Shown here one piece after another: positions 43,391-50,512 of a DNA stretch of 64,000 nucleotides. Source of the stretch: Bifidobacterium mongoliense DSM 21395 (lineage in GTDB: Bacteria > Actinomycetota > Actinomycetes > Actinomycetales > Bifidobacteriaceae); the NCBI RefSeq assembly GCF_000741285.1, contig NZ_JGZE01000001.1:124001-188000 (forward strand). Reading direction: 5' to 3'. The notes below the pieces were generated by a model. That model had not been told where the DNA came from. It ran no database searches and saw only the letters and a list, made by a program, of their open reading frames with translations. Every line of letters starts with the position of its first letter. The first letter of the stretch is position 1. Both the position numbers and the translations under genes were made by a program.

Positions 43391-43461
43391 TGGCACGTCG
43401 GCTTGGAGTCGGACCAAGTCTGACGGTTTTGGAGACCGTCATCGCACCGTGCGACCGACAT
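43391..43461 (-). tRNA. Phage tRNA-Trp (CCA), compact D arm
   Basis: Acceptor ATGTCGG/CCGACGT (one G-U), discriminator G and encoded CCA. Anticodon stem ACGGT/ACCGT with loop CTCCAAA (anticodon CCA). T arm CTTGG-TCCGACT-CCAAG. The D arm is squeezed to CGCA-CGG-TGCG, and the T loop has C instead of T at position 55. Only 68 bases without CCA. Probably functional or recently decayed. Confidence 0.7.
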
Positions 43462-43537
43462 GTGCGGGCAGAGGCTTGAATGCTCTCGGGGAGCACCGCA
43501 TTTCAGCGTGCCTGACCTCTAGTGAGGATTATGGTGG

Positions 43538-43556
43538 TGCCCACCAATGGTGGGCA
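43538..43556. repeat. Perfect palindrome in the tRNA spacer
   Basis: TGCCCACCAATGGTGGGCA: 8-bp arms around a 3-base centre, between the two tRNA genes. Could be a protein site or an RNA hairpin; there is no T tract. Confidence 0.55.
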
Positions 43557-43615
43557 GTCGCATAGCGATCAACCTATACGGGATGCACTCGGATCCATTA
43601 ACCGTGCATCATTCG

Positions 43616-43686
43616 TTCCTCTGGCGGGAGTCGAACCCGCTCGCGCGCACTAACATTACGTGCTCTATCCGTTGAGCTACAGAGGA
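43616..43686 (-). tRNA. Probable phage tRNA-Asn (GTT)
   Basis: Acceptor TCCTCTG/CAGAGGA, discriminator A, D arm GCTC/GAGC, T arm GCGGG-TTCGACT-CCCGC, and an anticodon loop that can be drawn as ATGTTAG (anticodon GTT) on a 4-bp stem CGTA/TGCG. The acceptor and D arm match bacterial tRNA-Asn. It is 71 bases, one or two short around the anticodon arm, so the isotype is less certain than the call as a tRNA. CCA not encoded. Confidence 0.68.
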
Positions 43687-43801
43687 GTCCTTCCGCCTTA
43701 TGCATGACCGGAATGCTCCAGGCCAAGGAGCGTATGTCGACAACCGGTCGAGGAGCAGTGCGGAAAGAATATTGCCGCCCGCTATATGACGGCAAGAATG
43801 G

Positions 43802-44005
43802 TTATTGGTCTTTGCCGAACTGCTGGTTTCGCGCGCGGCGCAGGCTGCGTATGAGGCGGTTGATGGCGGAGCGACTGTTCAGTGTCATCGCTCCTTTGAT
43901 GTAGGGTGGTTCGTCTCCCCATTGCACGGTTAGGTCAGGTTCGTTGTCGTCTCCTTGGACCTTCGGGTGCTCATAATCCGACTCGTAGAACTTTTCTTTT
44001 GGCAT
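43802..44005 (-). CDS. Hypothetical protein (67 aa)
   Basis: MPKEKFYESDYEHPKVQGDD with a basic helical C-terminus (INRLIRSLRRARNQQF). The ATG at 44005 is preceded by AGGTGGCG. Not recognised; small basic phage protein perhaps binding nucleic acid. Confidence 0.6.
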   Translation of the reverse strand: MPKEKFYESDYEHPKVQGDDNEPDLTVQWGDEPPYIKGAMTLNSRSAINRLIRSLRRARNQQFGKDQ

Positions 44006-44071
44006 CACGCCACCTGCCTTTCGGGCTATAGTTGTTGTCTGTTGGATTCCTCATTGGAGAGGAGGTGAATT

Positions 44072-44227
44072 ATGAAGGTCGCAAGATATTATTCAAGTAA
44101 CCCCAGTGATCCTGATGTGTATCACGATCATGACGATTGCCCTACTGGTAAGCAGATTCCTTGGTACAACAAGCAGTCTGGTGACAATGGTTATCGTCAT
44201 TGCAAGGATTGCGAGGAGCTTGACTAA
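44072..44227 (+). CDS. Small Cys/His protein with its own terminator
   Basis: 51 aa, MKVARYYSSNPSDPDVYHDH then DDCPTG...HCKDCEELD. Very strong ribosome-binding site (GGAGGTG, 6 bases before ATG) and an intrinsic terminator 20 bases after the stop. Cys/His spacing suggests a small zinc-binding protein. Plus-strand island between leftward genes, so an independently expressed accessory gene. Confidence 0.72.
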   Translation: MKVARYYSSNPSDPDVYHDHDDCPTGKQIPWYNKQSGDNGYRHCKDCEELD

Positions 44228-44246
44228 CTTCGAGTAACTTACAAGT

Positions 44247-44277
44247 GAGCCCGGCTCAAACATGGCCGGGCTCTAAT
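44247..44277 (+). terminator. Terminator of the 51-aa gene
   Basis: GAGCCCGGC/GCCGGGCTC nine-base arms, followed by TAATT. Confidence 0.8.
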
Positions 44278-44366
44278 TATGGGGGTGTTGGTATGTCCAT
44301 CTATGAAAATAACCAACTTTAGCTAGTATGGCGTCCACAGTTGGCGAATGCAAATAACGTCCACAG

Positions 44367-45128
44367 TTAGCGTGTGTACGCTCGCCACACGTCCCAGAGC
44401 AGGAACACTGGCTTGCTGTCCTGACTGCCTACGCTCTTGATGATGCCGCGTCGCTTCCACTCGCTGATCGTTTTCCGCTTGATATCAACACCGCATCCTT
44501 TCAACAGTTTGCTGAGTGCTGCTGCTGTGCCTTGAGCGTCGGATATGGCGAGTTTGAACATGCGCTGCTCCTGTATCTGCCGGATGTTGACGGTCGTGCC
44601 GCATGTGCATGGCTGCCAGCCTGCCGCCAGATCGTCTTCGCTTGACCATATGCCAGCGCCACAGTGGTCGCATTGGCCGATGAGGATTCGGTCTGACGGT
44701 GGTTCGAACTGTCTGTCGAGCCTGTGGACGGAATTCTCGGCCAGCTTGTAGATTTGCACCGCGTCGTTTCGGCTCATGAGCTTCTGCGAGCGTCGTGATG
44801 CCACACTGAGCAGGCTTTCTGCGTTCACCCGGACAAAGTGCAGTCCCAATGCCTTGCCGAGCTGTACGGCGTATTCTATGAGATTCTGCTGCAACTGCCA
44901 TGCGCCCACGTTCACCGGCACGGGGGCGACGGTTCGAGAACCGTGGTTGCTTTCGCGCACCATGACGCTCGCCTTCTTCGCCGCGATCTGACGAAGGTCA
45001 GGCAGTCGCACAGCCAAGTGGTGCAGCATGTGCGACAGCTTGGTCACGCACTTGCCGCAAACCTGCGTTCCTGCAGTCTCAGCACCACACAAAGCGCAGC
45101 CGACGATGACAGGTCGAGTCGTAATCAT
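44367..45128 (-). CDS. Zinc-ribbon and winged-helix protein, candidate late regulator
   Basis: 253 aa. N-terminal CxxC pair (CALCGAET...CGKC), a second treble-clef-like group (CDHCGAG...CTCG, residues about 155-175), and a C-terminal helix-turn-helix-like segment (GVDIKRKTISEWKRRGIIKS). No exact family recognised. It is the last sizeable gene before the tRNA spacer and the late genes, a usual position for a late-gene activator; this is inference from layout. Confidence 0.65.
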   Translation of the reverse strand: MITTRPVIVGCALCGAETAGTQVCGKCVTKLSHMLHHLAVRLPDLRQIAAKKASVMVRESNHGSRTVAPVPVNVGAWQLQQNLIEYAVQLGKALGLHFVRVNAESLLSVASRRSQKLMSRNDAVQIYKLAENSVHRLDRQFEPPSDRILIGQCDHCGAGIWSSEDDLAAGWQPCTCGTTVNIRQIQEQRMFKLAISDAQGTAAALSKLLKGCGVDIKRKTISEWKRRGIIKSVGSQDSKPVFLLWDVWRAYTR

Positions 45129-45325
45129 TCAACAACCTCGGTTTCTAGGTGTCGGGCGAGAAGGGTTACATGAATCCTGGCCAACGGGAAGGAAGAATCT
45201 GGAGGTTCGATTTTTATACTGCCGGATTCAACCCCGTAAGCCATGTCATAGCCATCTGCCAAAAACTGCGTTTCACCATTTCTGTGATGGATAATGCGAA
45301 TTTCATTGAAACAGTAATCTTTCAA
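45125..45325 (-). CDS. Hypothetical protein (66 aa)
   Basis: Starts at TTG 45325, overlapping the upstream stop (TTGA), and its own stop overlaps the next ATG by four bases. Mixed alpha/beta, not recognised. Confidence 0.6.
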   Translation of the reverse strand: MKDYCFNEIRIIHHRNGETQFLADGYDMAYGVESGSIKIEPPDSSFPLARIHVTLLARHLETEVVE

Positions 45326-45474
45326 AATTCCGGCCCCTTGTCTTCTAACGTCGCGCGTAGCGCGGCGATGACCTGTGGGCTGAACCCGTAGTCACGGCGT
45401 ATCTGCTCGTCGTCCGCACCATCGCGCATGGCATCCTGCGCCTCGTTGTAGCGGGTTTCGTTACGCTTGGTCAT
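45322..45474 (-). CDS. Small helix-turn-helix-like protein (50 aa)
   Basis: MTKRNETRYNEAQDAMRDGA then DDEQIRRDYGFSPQVIAAL, a pattern like a short HTH. Start ATG 45474 overlaps the upstream stop (ATGA). Real by coupling on both sides. Confidence 0.68.
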   Translation of the reverse strand: MTKRNETRYNEAQDAMRDGADDEQIRRDYGFSPQVIAALRATLEDKGPEF

Positions 45475-45761
45475 TCCGATACTGCCTTACGAGCGGCTTC
45501 GAGCACCGCTTTGGATTGCGCCATGAATTCCTCACGCTGCTCCGGCGCGATGCAATGCCAGGCGGCAACGTAATCATCGTGGCTCATATGATGTGCTGAC
45601 GTGGTGAGCCGGCTGAATATCGCAATCGCACCAGCCTCGATCTCCCCTTCGGTAGGCTCAGCGGTACGACCGGCAACATAAGCTTTACGCAAATCATCGG
45701 AATTATAGATACAAGGAATTCGCTCGATCTTTTCCTCCGCTTCATCTGTTGCGATACTCAT
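45471..45761 (-). CDS. Hypothetical protein (96 aa)
   Basis: MSIATDEAEEKIERIPCIYN, helical C-terminus (QREEFMAQSKAVLEAARK). Contains a segment (TEGEIEAGAIAIFSRL) common in small actinophage proteins of unknown role. Four-base overlaps at both ends. Confidence 0.66.
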   Translation of the reverse strand: MSIATDEAEEKIERIPCIYNSDDLRKAYVAGRTAEPTEGEIEAGAIAIFSRLTTSAHHMSHDDYVAAWHCIAPEQREEFMAQSKAVLEAARKAVSE

Positions 45762-46141
45762 TGCTGCTCCTCACGCTGTAAACCGTTCGATTTATAGAGA
45801 TAGTTTTCTTTGCGATACGGGTTTGGAGATGCCGGTTCGGCATTCTCCACACCATCCATCCAACCGCGCGCATGCCCTTCACCCCACGCTTCTGCTCGTA
45901 TCTGAGTATCATGAGCAGCGAAGGACTGAATACGCCAACCGACGTATGCTTTCCTGAACTGTTCCCAATCAAATATTTTTGATGAACCCGTTGTCATCCA
46001 ACCTCCTTCCACGTTGATTGCGATAACTCCACAAAAATGACCTCTGCCAAAATCGTCATGGACATCCAGAAGAAACGTGTCATCACACTCTGGTTCCGGT
46101 GTGCTCTCGGTTATTTCTATTGGTTCGTATTCCTGTGTCAT
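45758..46141 (-). CDS. Hypothetical protein with AEAWGEGHARGWMD motif
   Basis: 127 aa. C-terminal region RAEAWGEGHARGWMDGVEN followed by SPNPYRKENY is shared with the gene at 46356. N-terminus is unrelated and acidic. No known function; ATGA overlaps both sides. Confidence 0.66.
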   Translation of the reverse strand: MTQEYEPIEITESTPEPECDDTFLLDVHDDFGRGHFCGVIAINVEGGWMTTGSSKIFDWEQFRKAYVGWRIQSFAAHDTQIRAEAWGEGHARGWMDGVENAEPASPNPYRKENYLYKSNGLQREEQQ

Positions 46142-46359
46142 GATTCTCGTCCTTTCAGAACGTTGTTGATTGCTTTTCGCAGTGCGTATCTTGAGGCTTG
46201 TTTGAGTGCTTCCTGCCGCGGCTGGTAATCGGGTATCGTGTTCGCGCTGCCGACCATCGCCAGGTATTTCTCATCGGTTTCGTAAACGTCGAAAGCCCGA
46301 TCCAATTCGATATCCGTCACCGGTGCGATTCCATCGAACGATGGTTGAAAGATGCTCAT
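46138..46359 (-). CDS. Hypothetical protein (73 aa)
   Basis: MSIFQPSFDGIAPVTDIELD from ATG 46359, which overlaps the upstream stop; C-terminus helical and basic (ASRYALRKAINNVLKGRES). Function unknown. Confidence 0.64.
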   Translation of the reverse strand: MSIFQPSFDGIAPVTDIELDRAFDVYETDEKYLAMVGSANTIPDYQPRQEALKQASRYALRKAINNVLKGRES

Positions 46360-46688
46360 GCTTCCTCGCTTTCGTAGGGGTTGGGACTCACTCCGGCGAG
46401 AGCTCTGCTTACTGCCGTATCGGCTTGGACTGATTCCATGGCATCCATCCAACCGCGCGCATGCCCTTCACCCCATGCTTCGGCTTTCACTTTTCGGAGC
46501 CAGCGGTCGAACTCTGGCCCGTAAACTTGGTCAAGTCGACGGACTACGTAGCTTGTTGGCAGGTCGTTGTCATCCCCTTCAAGCGTTACGAGACGGTGGG
46601 CGGCGTAGTGCGATCTCACTTCCTCGGTGGTTGGCGTATATGCCTTGTTTTGCCGTCCAGCGGCTTCCGTGTGCCCTGTTCCTGTCAT
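46356..46688 (-). CDS. Hypothetical protein with AEAWGEGHARGWMD motif (second copy)
   Basis: 110 aa from ATG 46688 (MTGTGHTEAAGRQNKAYTPT), with AGGAAAGGAAC ribosome-binding site. C-terminal KAEAWGEGHARGWMDAMES and SPNPYESEE match the 45758 protein. The frame is open far upstream only because the preceding gene has lost its own frame. Confidence 0.75.
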   Translation of the reverse strand: MTGTGHTEAAGRQNKAYTPTTEEVRSHYAAHRLVTLEGDDNDLPTSYVVRRLDQVYGPEFDRWLRKVKAEAWGEGHARGWMDAMESVQADTAVSRALAGVSPNPYESEEA

Positions 46689-47183
46689 TCTGGTTCCTTT
46701 CCTAGTATTTGGTTGATGTCCCCTTTGCCGAGTCTGCCGGCGAAATGGGGGGGTGTGCGTCCGCTTCGGCTTCGCCGGCGCCGACGGAAGCTGACGTCCG
46801 CGAGACATGTCCAAGGCTGTCGAAAGCGCCTGCCGTGCTGGCATGCCACGGTCCACGTTCGCGATCAACGACCGCCGAGCCGCCCAGAGTTCATACGCCG
46901 TCAGGTCGAGCGGCTCCAGCATCCGACCGATCTCCGCCTCCGAAAGTCTGGTGCTCGGACGATGGGCTTTGATGATCTCGACGATGTCCTCCGGGGCTAT
47001 CATCCCGAAGTCATGATGCCGGGTATGCCATTCAGCCAATGCGGCGAGGCACTGAGACAGCGTCGGGCCGCACGCCTGGTTGATGATCTGGCCGAAGAGG
47101 ATCGCGTCGTTCTGGTCTGCCGTCCGATGGTCAAGGTGCTTGATCGCGGTCATGAGGTCCCAGCAGTCAGTTTTCGACAGCAT
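46685..47183 (-). pseudogene. Early phage gene broken at a seven-C run
   Basis: N-terminal part MLSKTDCWDLMTAIKHLDHR through ALSTALDMSRGRQLP reads from ATG 47183. At a C7 run (minus strand; 46747-46753) the frame passes into unnatural sequence and fuses with the next gene. With one C fewer it continues HFAGRLGKGDINQILGKEPE and stops at 46685, overlapping the next ATG as ATGA, like its neighbours. Restored length 165 aa. Function unknown; lies after the replication initiator. Confidence 0.75.
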
Positions 47184-48017
47184 GTTGGGTCATCCTTTCC
47201 TCCGCGGCCAGCTGGTCGTGGATGCGCCGGTCCTCGTCCCATTCGGCCTGAGCCTTCTGCGTCTTGGTGAGATAGACGCCGAAAGGTCTCCCCCGCCTCG
47301 GTTCGTCGGCGTGCCTGCGGATCCAAGTGGAGAACGCCCTGTCGAAATCCTTGTACTTGTATTTGTTGCCGGTGGCGGCGATAGTGTCACGGAACTGGGC
47401 AGCCAGATCATCAACATCAACCTTCGCTTTGCCTTCGGATTCCATCTTGGTTGCGAGTTCGTAGTGGGATCGCTTCGGGGTCCAGTCGTCGGGAAGTTTC
47501 GAGCGAGAACGCGAAACTTGTTTCGCGGGTATGTTGTTCCCCTGTTCCCCTGTTCCCCTGTTCCCCTGTTCCCCTGTTCCAAGGCTGAACCACCGTCTGT
47601 ATGCGCGGAATCTCCGCGACTATTGTCGGTAAAACCGTGATTGCCGTAGAACTCCTTGTCTGGAGCCGATTCCGGGTCGTCAGGCGCTGGAAACCTTGAC
47701 GAAGCGCGACGTTCGTTCCTCTGATGCTCATCCCACCGGGTGATCGAGTAGAAACGCCTTTCATCGTTGATGTAGAACTCCACCGAGAAGGTGTTTGCAA
47801 CTTCCGTGAGTATGCGCGGAAATTCCGTGATAAACGTCGGTGATTCCGAGTCGTGTGGGAAAGCGAATGACATCAGCTCCATGGGAGTCCACTCCGCGCG
47901 TCCGTGGTCATCAGCCCAATTCCACATCGCTATATAAAGAAGTCTTGCCCATGGAGACGCTTTCGCAGTGGATGGAGACCGCCAAAACTCAGGCTTGATT
48001 GTCCTAATCCTTGCCAT
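47167..48017 (-). pseudogene. Phage replication initiator out of frame at an octanucleotide repeat
   Basis: N-terminus MARIRTIKPEFWRSPSTAKA and LLYIAMWNWADDHGRAEWTP is typical of phage replication-initiation proteins with a winged-helix start. After the repeat (47541-47580) the frame turns to nonsense. The natural C-terminal half (KLPDDWTPKRSHYELATKM, then FDRAFSTWIRRHADE) is in another frame ending at 47167. Removing one 8-base unit joins the halves into a 280-aa protein. As sequenced the gene is off. Confidence 0.85.
47541..47580. repeat. 8-bp tandem repeat (5 copies) inside the replication initiator
   Basis: Five perfect CCTGTTCC units (plus strand), with a degenerate unit before them. 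Unit length is not a multiple of three, so each gain or loss changes frame. Four or seven copies would restore the downstream reading frame. Confidence 0.93.
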
Positions 48018-48417
48018 ATGTCACCGTCAATTCCCTATTCATATAGTGCTTGGGCCTTAAAATATTCCGTGATGGGTTGAGATTGGCGATACAAAGAGCC
48101 TCGAGAAATCCTTCTCGAATTTCGGTCTCATAAAAATCATTTGCATCCAAACCAACTACCTCAAGCCATGTAACTAGATGCCACCACGCCTTGCGTCTGT
48201 GCTTATCCAGCCTGTCTTTCACATGCCAGGTCTTCCCTATATAAGAAAGTTCGTCGCCGCAAAAAGCAAAATACACAAACCCACGAGCGTACTTAGTTGG
48301 AATCAATTCATCGCAAGATCGCTGTGATGGGAGCGGTCCTGAATAGCAGTCAAACACGGACAACGCATCGATATCATCACTGCGCCAGAATTCCGGTTTA
48401 ATCGTCCGTATCCTCAT
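48004..48417 (-). CDS. GIY-YIG nuclease with replication-initiator-like N-terminus
   Basis: 137 aa. The first 16 residues (MRIRTIKPEFWRSDDI) are those of a replication initiator like the next gene. From about residue 45 it becomes a GIY-YIG domain (FVYFAFCGDELSYIGKTWHV, then DRLDKHRR and a conserved ALCIANLNPSRN). Overlaps the initiator by 14 bases. This looks like a homing-type nuclease that has captured the initiator start. Confidence 0.8.
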   Translation of the reverse strand: MRIRTIKPEFWRSDDIDALSVFDCYSGPLPSQRSCDELIPTKYARGFVYFAFCGDELSYIGKTWHVKDRLDKHRRKAWWHLVTWLEVVGLDANDFYETEIREGFLEALCIANLNPSRNILRPKHYMNRELTVTYGKD

Positions 48418-48688
48418 GGTTCTCTCCTTTCCTTGGCGCTGTGTACTTCCGTTCGGTTACCGTCCACCGGAAGTCCTTGAGGTCGTGCCCCAGTCTCCAA
48501 ACCCAGTAGACGGTCGATATCGTCACCATGAGGGCGAACCAGTAGGCCTGCGCCATGAGGTCCGCGAACACTACCAGCGAGGTGAATTCAATCCCGAAGA
48601 CATCCAGCCAGACGAATATCGTTTTGGGCTTTCCGGTGTTGGTTGTGATGGTGACTTCGGCCGGTATACTGCAATCATTTGCATTCAT
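48398..48688 (-). CDS. Membrane protein (96 aa)
   Basis: ATG 48688 overlaps the upstream stop. Two hydrophobic stretches (TIFVWLDVFGIEFTSLVVFA and AYWFALMVTISTVYWVW) then a basic tail. Function unknown; possible superinfection or host-membrane effector, by position only. Confidence 0.64.
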   Translation of the reverse strand: MNANDCSIPAEVTITTNTGKPKTIFVWLDVFGIEFTSLVVFADLMAQAYWFALMVTISTVYWVWRLGHDLKDFRWTVTERKYTAPRKGENHEDTDD

Positions 48689-49044
48689 GTTTTTCCCTTC
48701 TTTGCCTGTTCCAGGTACTCCTGGTCGAGCCACTGGTCGAGATCCCGGTGGTCGAATCGTGGTGGATGCCGATTGGTCATGCGTGGCCCGGTACCCGCTT
48801 CGATCCGGTAGTACATGCTGTCGATGCTGATGTGCATGTAGGCGGCTGCCTGCGTGGCGTTCATGCCCCTGGGCTTCCGGCAGACGTCAATGTAGTGGAT
48901 GCATCCCGGGTCGGTGAGCATGAAGTCGAGCACCTGCGGGTCGATGTGCTGCACTTCCGTCTCGTAGGGCCATCGGCCTGTGCTGTCGGCCACCGGTTGG
49001 GTGAGGACACGGCCGCCGTTACGCAGGTCCGGACGTGGCCTCAC
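48685..49044 (-). CDS. Small DNA-binding protein, excisionase-like HTH
   Basis: 119 aa from GTG 49044 (GTGA overlap). A helix-turn-helix of the MerR/Xis type is seen in GMNATQAAAYMHISIDSMYY...RFDHRDLDQWLD. Could be an excisionase or an early regulator; it is far from the integrase, so regulator is as likely. Confidence 0.68.
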   Translation of the reverse strand: MRPRPDLRNGGRVLTQPVADSTGRWPYETEVQHIDPQVLDFMLTDPGCIHYIDVCRKPRGMNATQAAAYMHISIDSMYYRIEAGTGPRMTNRHPPRFDHRDLDQWLDQEYLEQAKKGKT

Positions 49045-49559
49045 GATTCCATCTCCCGACCCAGCGGGAGACCGTGGTTGAGGACCACCGCGAGCGAACG
49101 CAGATCGCAGCGGACCAGTTCCATGGGCGCCTTCCCCTTGGTCGTGAATGGTGTGAAGTTCCCCGTGTTGTGCAGGAACAGGTCGTCCGGCGCCTCACGG
49201 CGCATCGCGTCGAGCACCTCCGGCGTCGTGTATGCCATTTGCGAACCGATCTTCCGCATACTCCTGAACCCGATGCCTGGTACTTTCTGCACGACGAAAT
49301 AGAATGGTGCATCGAGATTGCCTGCTTCGTCTATCGCCTCCAGCATGTGTGCGCGGTAGGCTTTGGCTTTGGTGTTTTTGCATTCGATGCAGACCCGCTG
49401 GCCCATGAAGTAGGTGTTGGCGATGTCGCCGATATCAGTGGCGCCATGGAGCCGCGGCCGCATGATCCGATCATCGTCGAGCGCCTGGGCGAGGTAGTCC
49501 CGCACCACGGTTTCGAACCGGGTCCCCTCGGTTTTCGCGCTTTTCCTGTTCCGGCTCAT
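49041..49559 (-). CDS. PD-(D/E)XK nuclease, Holliday-junction-resolvase-like
   Basis: 172 aa. Core GATDIGDIANTYFMGQRVCI followed by ECKN is the D-(x)n-ExK active site of small archaeal-Hjc-like phage resolvases; RFETVVRDYLAQAL precedes it. Lies in the recombination block with SSB and RecT. Confidence 0.78.
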   Translation of the reverse strand: MSRNRKSAKTEGTRFETVVRDYLAQALDDDRIMRPRLHGATDIGDIANTYFMGQRVCIECKNTKAKAYRAHMLEAIDEAGNLDAPFYFVVQKVPGIGFRSMRKIGSQMAYTTPEVLDAMRREAPDDLFLHNTGNFTPFTTKGKAPMELVRCDLRSLAVVLNHGLPLGREMES

Positions 49560-49873
49560 ATCAGCTCCTCACGGATGTTACGGGCGCCGTAGGCTCCGGT
49601 ATCAGCCCAGTCGAGCATCGTTGTCATCCATTCGAACGTGGCGCGGGACACGCTTCCGCCGGCGACCTGTACGGGCATGTTCGATGCGCCATGGGGTTTC
49701 GCTTTTGGTTTCGACTCGTACGGTCGGATGCGGCCCGAATACCCGTGAGTGCGTGCGTAGTCGATGACCGTTTCCGACAACTTCCTTGAAGTGCGTCCGG
49801 AGCCGTTGAGTGCGTTCTTCACGGATGCCCGACTCAATCCAAGCGCCGCCGCGATGGTTCTCTGCGAGATCAT
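49556..49873 (-). CDS. LacI-type HTH protein
   Basis: 105 aa from ATG 49873 (ATGA overlap). N-terminus MISQRTIAAALGLSRASVKN and SETVIDYARTHGYS is a LacI-style DNA-binding head without the sugar-binding domain. Probably a phage regulator. Confidence 0.78.
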   Translation of the reverse strand: MISQRTIAAALGLSRASVKNALNGSGRTSRKLSETVIDYARTHGYSGRIRPYESKPKAKPHGASNMPVQVAGGSVSRATFEWMTTMLDWADTGAYGARNIREELI

Positions 49874-50037
49874 GCCGTACGCTCCTTCCACGTGGCTATG
49901 GACTTTTCGTCGTACGCTTCGTAGTTGTTGATGGCGCGACAGTTCCTGCACTCCCCCGCCGCATTCAGCCGCATCCCGCAGTCGGGGCATATGGGTTCCA
50001 CGTCGGGCGGCTCGATATTCTCAAAACTCCGGTTCAT
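49870..50037 (-). CDS. Zinc-ribbon protein (55 aa)
   Basis: MNRSFENIEPPDVEPICPDC then CRNC: two CxxC pairs 12 residues apart. ATG 50037 lies within the 3' end of ssb. Function unknown. Confidence 0.66.
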   Translation of the reverse strand: MNRSFENIEPPDVEPICPDCGMRLNAAGECRNCRAINNYEAYDEKSIATWKERTA

Positions 50038-50512
50038 CACTGCCCCCGAAGTCACTACTAGCGGTCGTGAAACCATCTCCGGAACCCCATGGGTCGCCAG
50101 CCGATGCCTCCTGTCGCGTGGCCTGACGGTTCGCGTAACCCGGCGTCTGGCGTGACTGACCACCGTTGTTCTGGCGTGGCATGACCTGCACGTCACTGCG
50201 GTTCAGGTCGACACCGACCACGTCGGCGCTCATTTCCAGATTCACCTTGCCCTGGTATTCGTCCGACGTGACGACCCCGTAGCAGACCACGTGATCTCCC
50301 TTGTGCAGGCTATTGAGGATGTGCTGGGCCGTGTACTGGTCCCACACGGTCACGCGATACCAGACGGGAGCGCCGTCACCCCACTGCCCCTGCTTTTTGA
50401 CCCTTGGCGTCACGCATACGCTGATCCGAGCGATGGTCTTCCCGTTGACCTGCTGCGATTCGGGGTCGCGACCGAGATTACCGACGATAAGACTTGGTAT
50501 TCCATTGATCAT
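50021..50512 (-). CDS. ssb: Single-stranded DNA-binding protein
   Basis: 163 aa. OB-fold region (LIVGNLGRDPESQQVNGKTI, WYRVTVWDQYTAQHI) and an acidic tip DFGGSDEPEF for partner contacts. Partner of the RecT gene directly upstream (4-base overlap). Confidence 0.92.
   Translation of the reverse strand: MINGIPSLIVGNLGRDPESQQVNGKTIARISVCVTPRVKKQGQWGDGAPVWYRVTVWDQYTAQHILNSLHKGDHVVCYGVVTSDEYQGKVNLEMSADVVGVDLNRSDVQVMPRQNNGGQSRQTPGYANRQATRQEASAGDPWGSGDGFTTASSDFGGSDEPEF

Noticed and set aside
46356-47183. A single 275-aa gene
   Set aside because: The middle is unnatural sequence; a seven-C frameshift plus an ATGA junction shows two separate genes.
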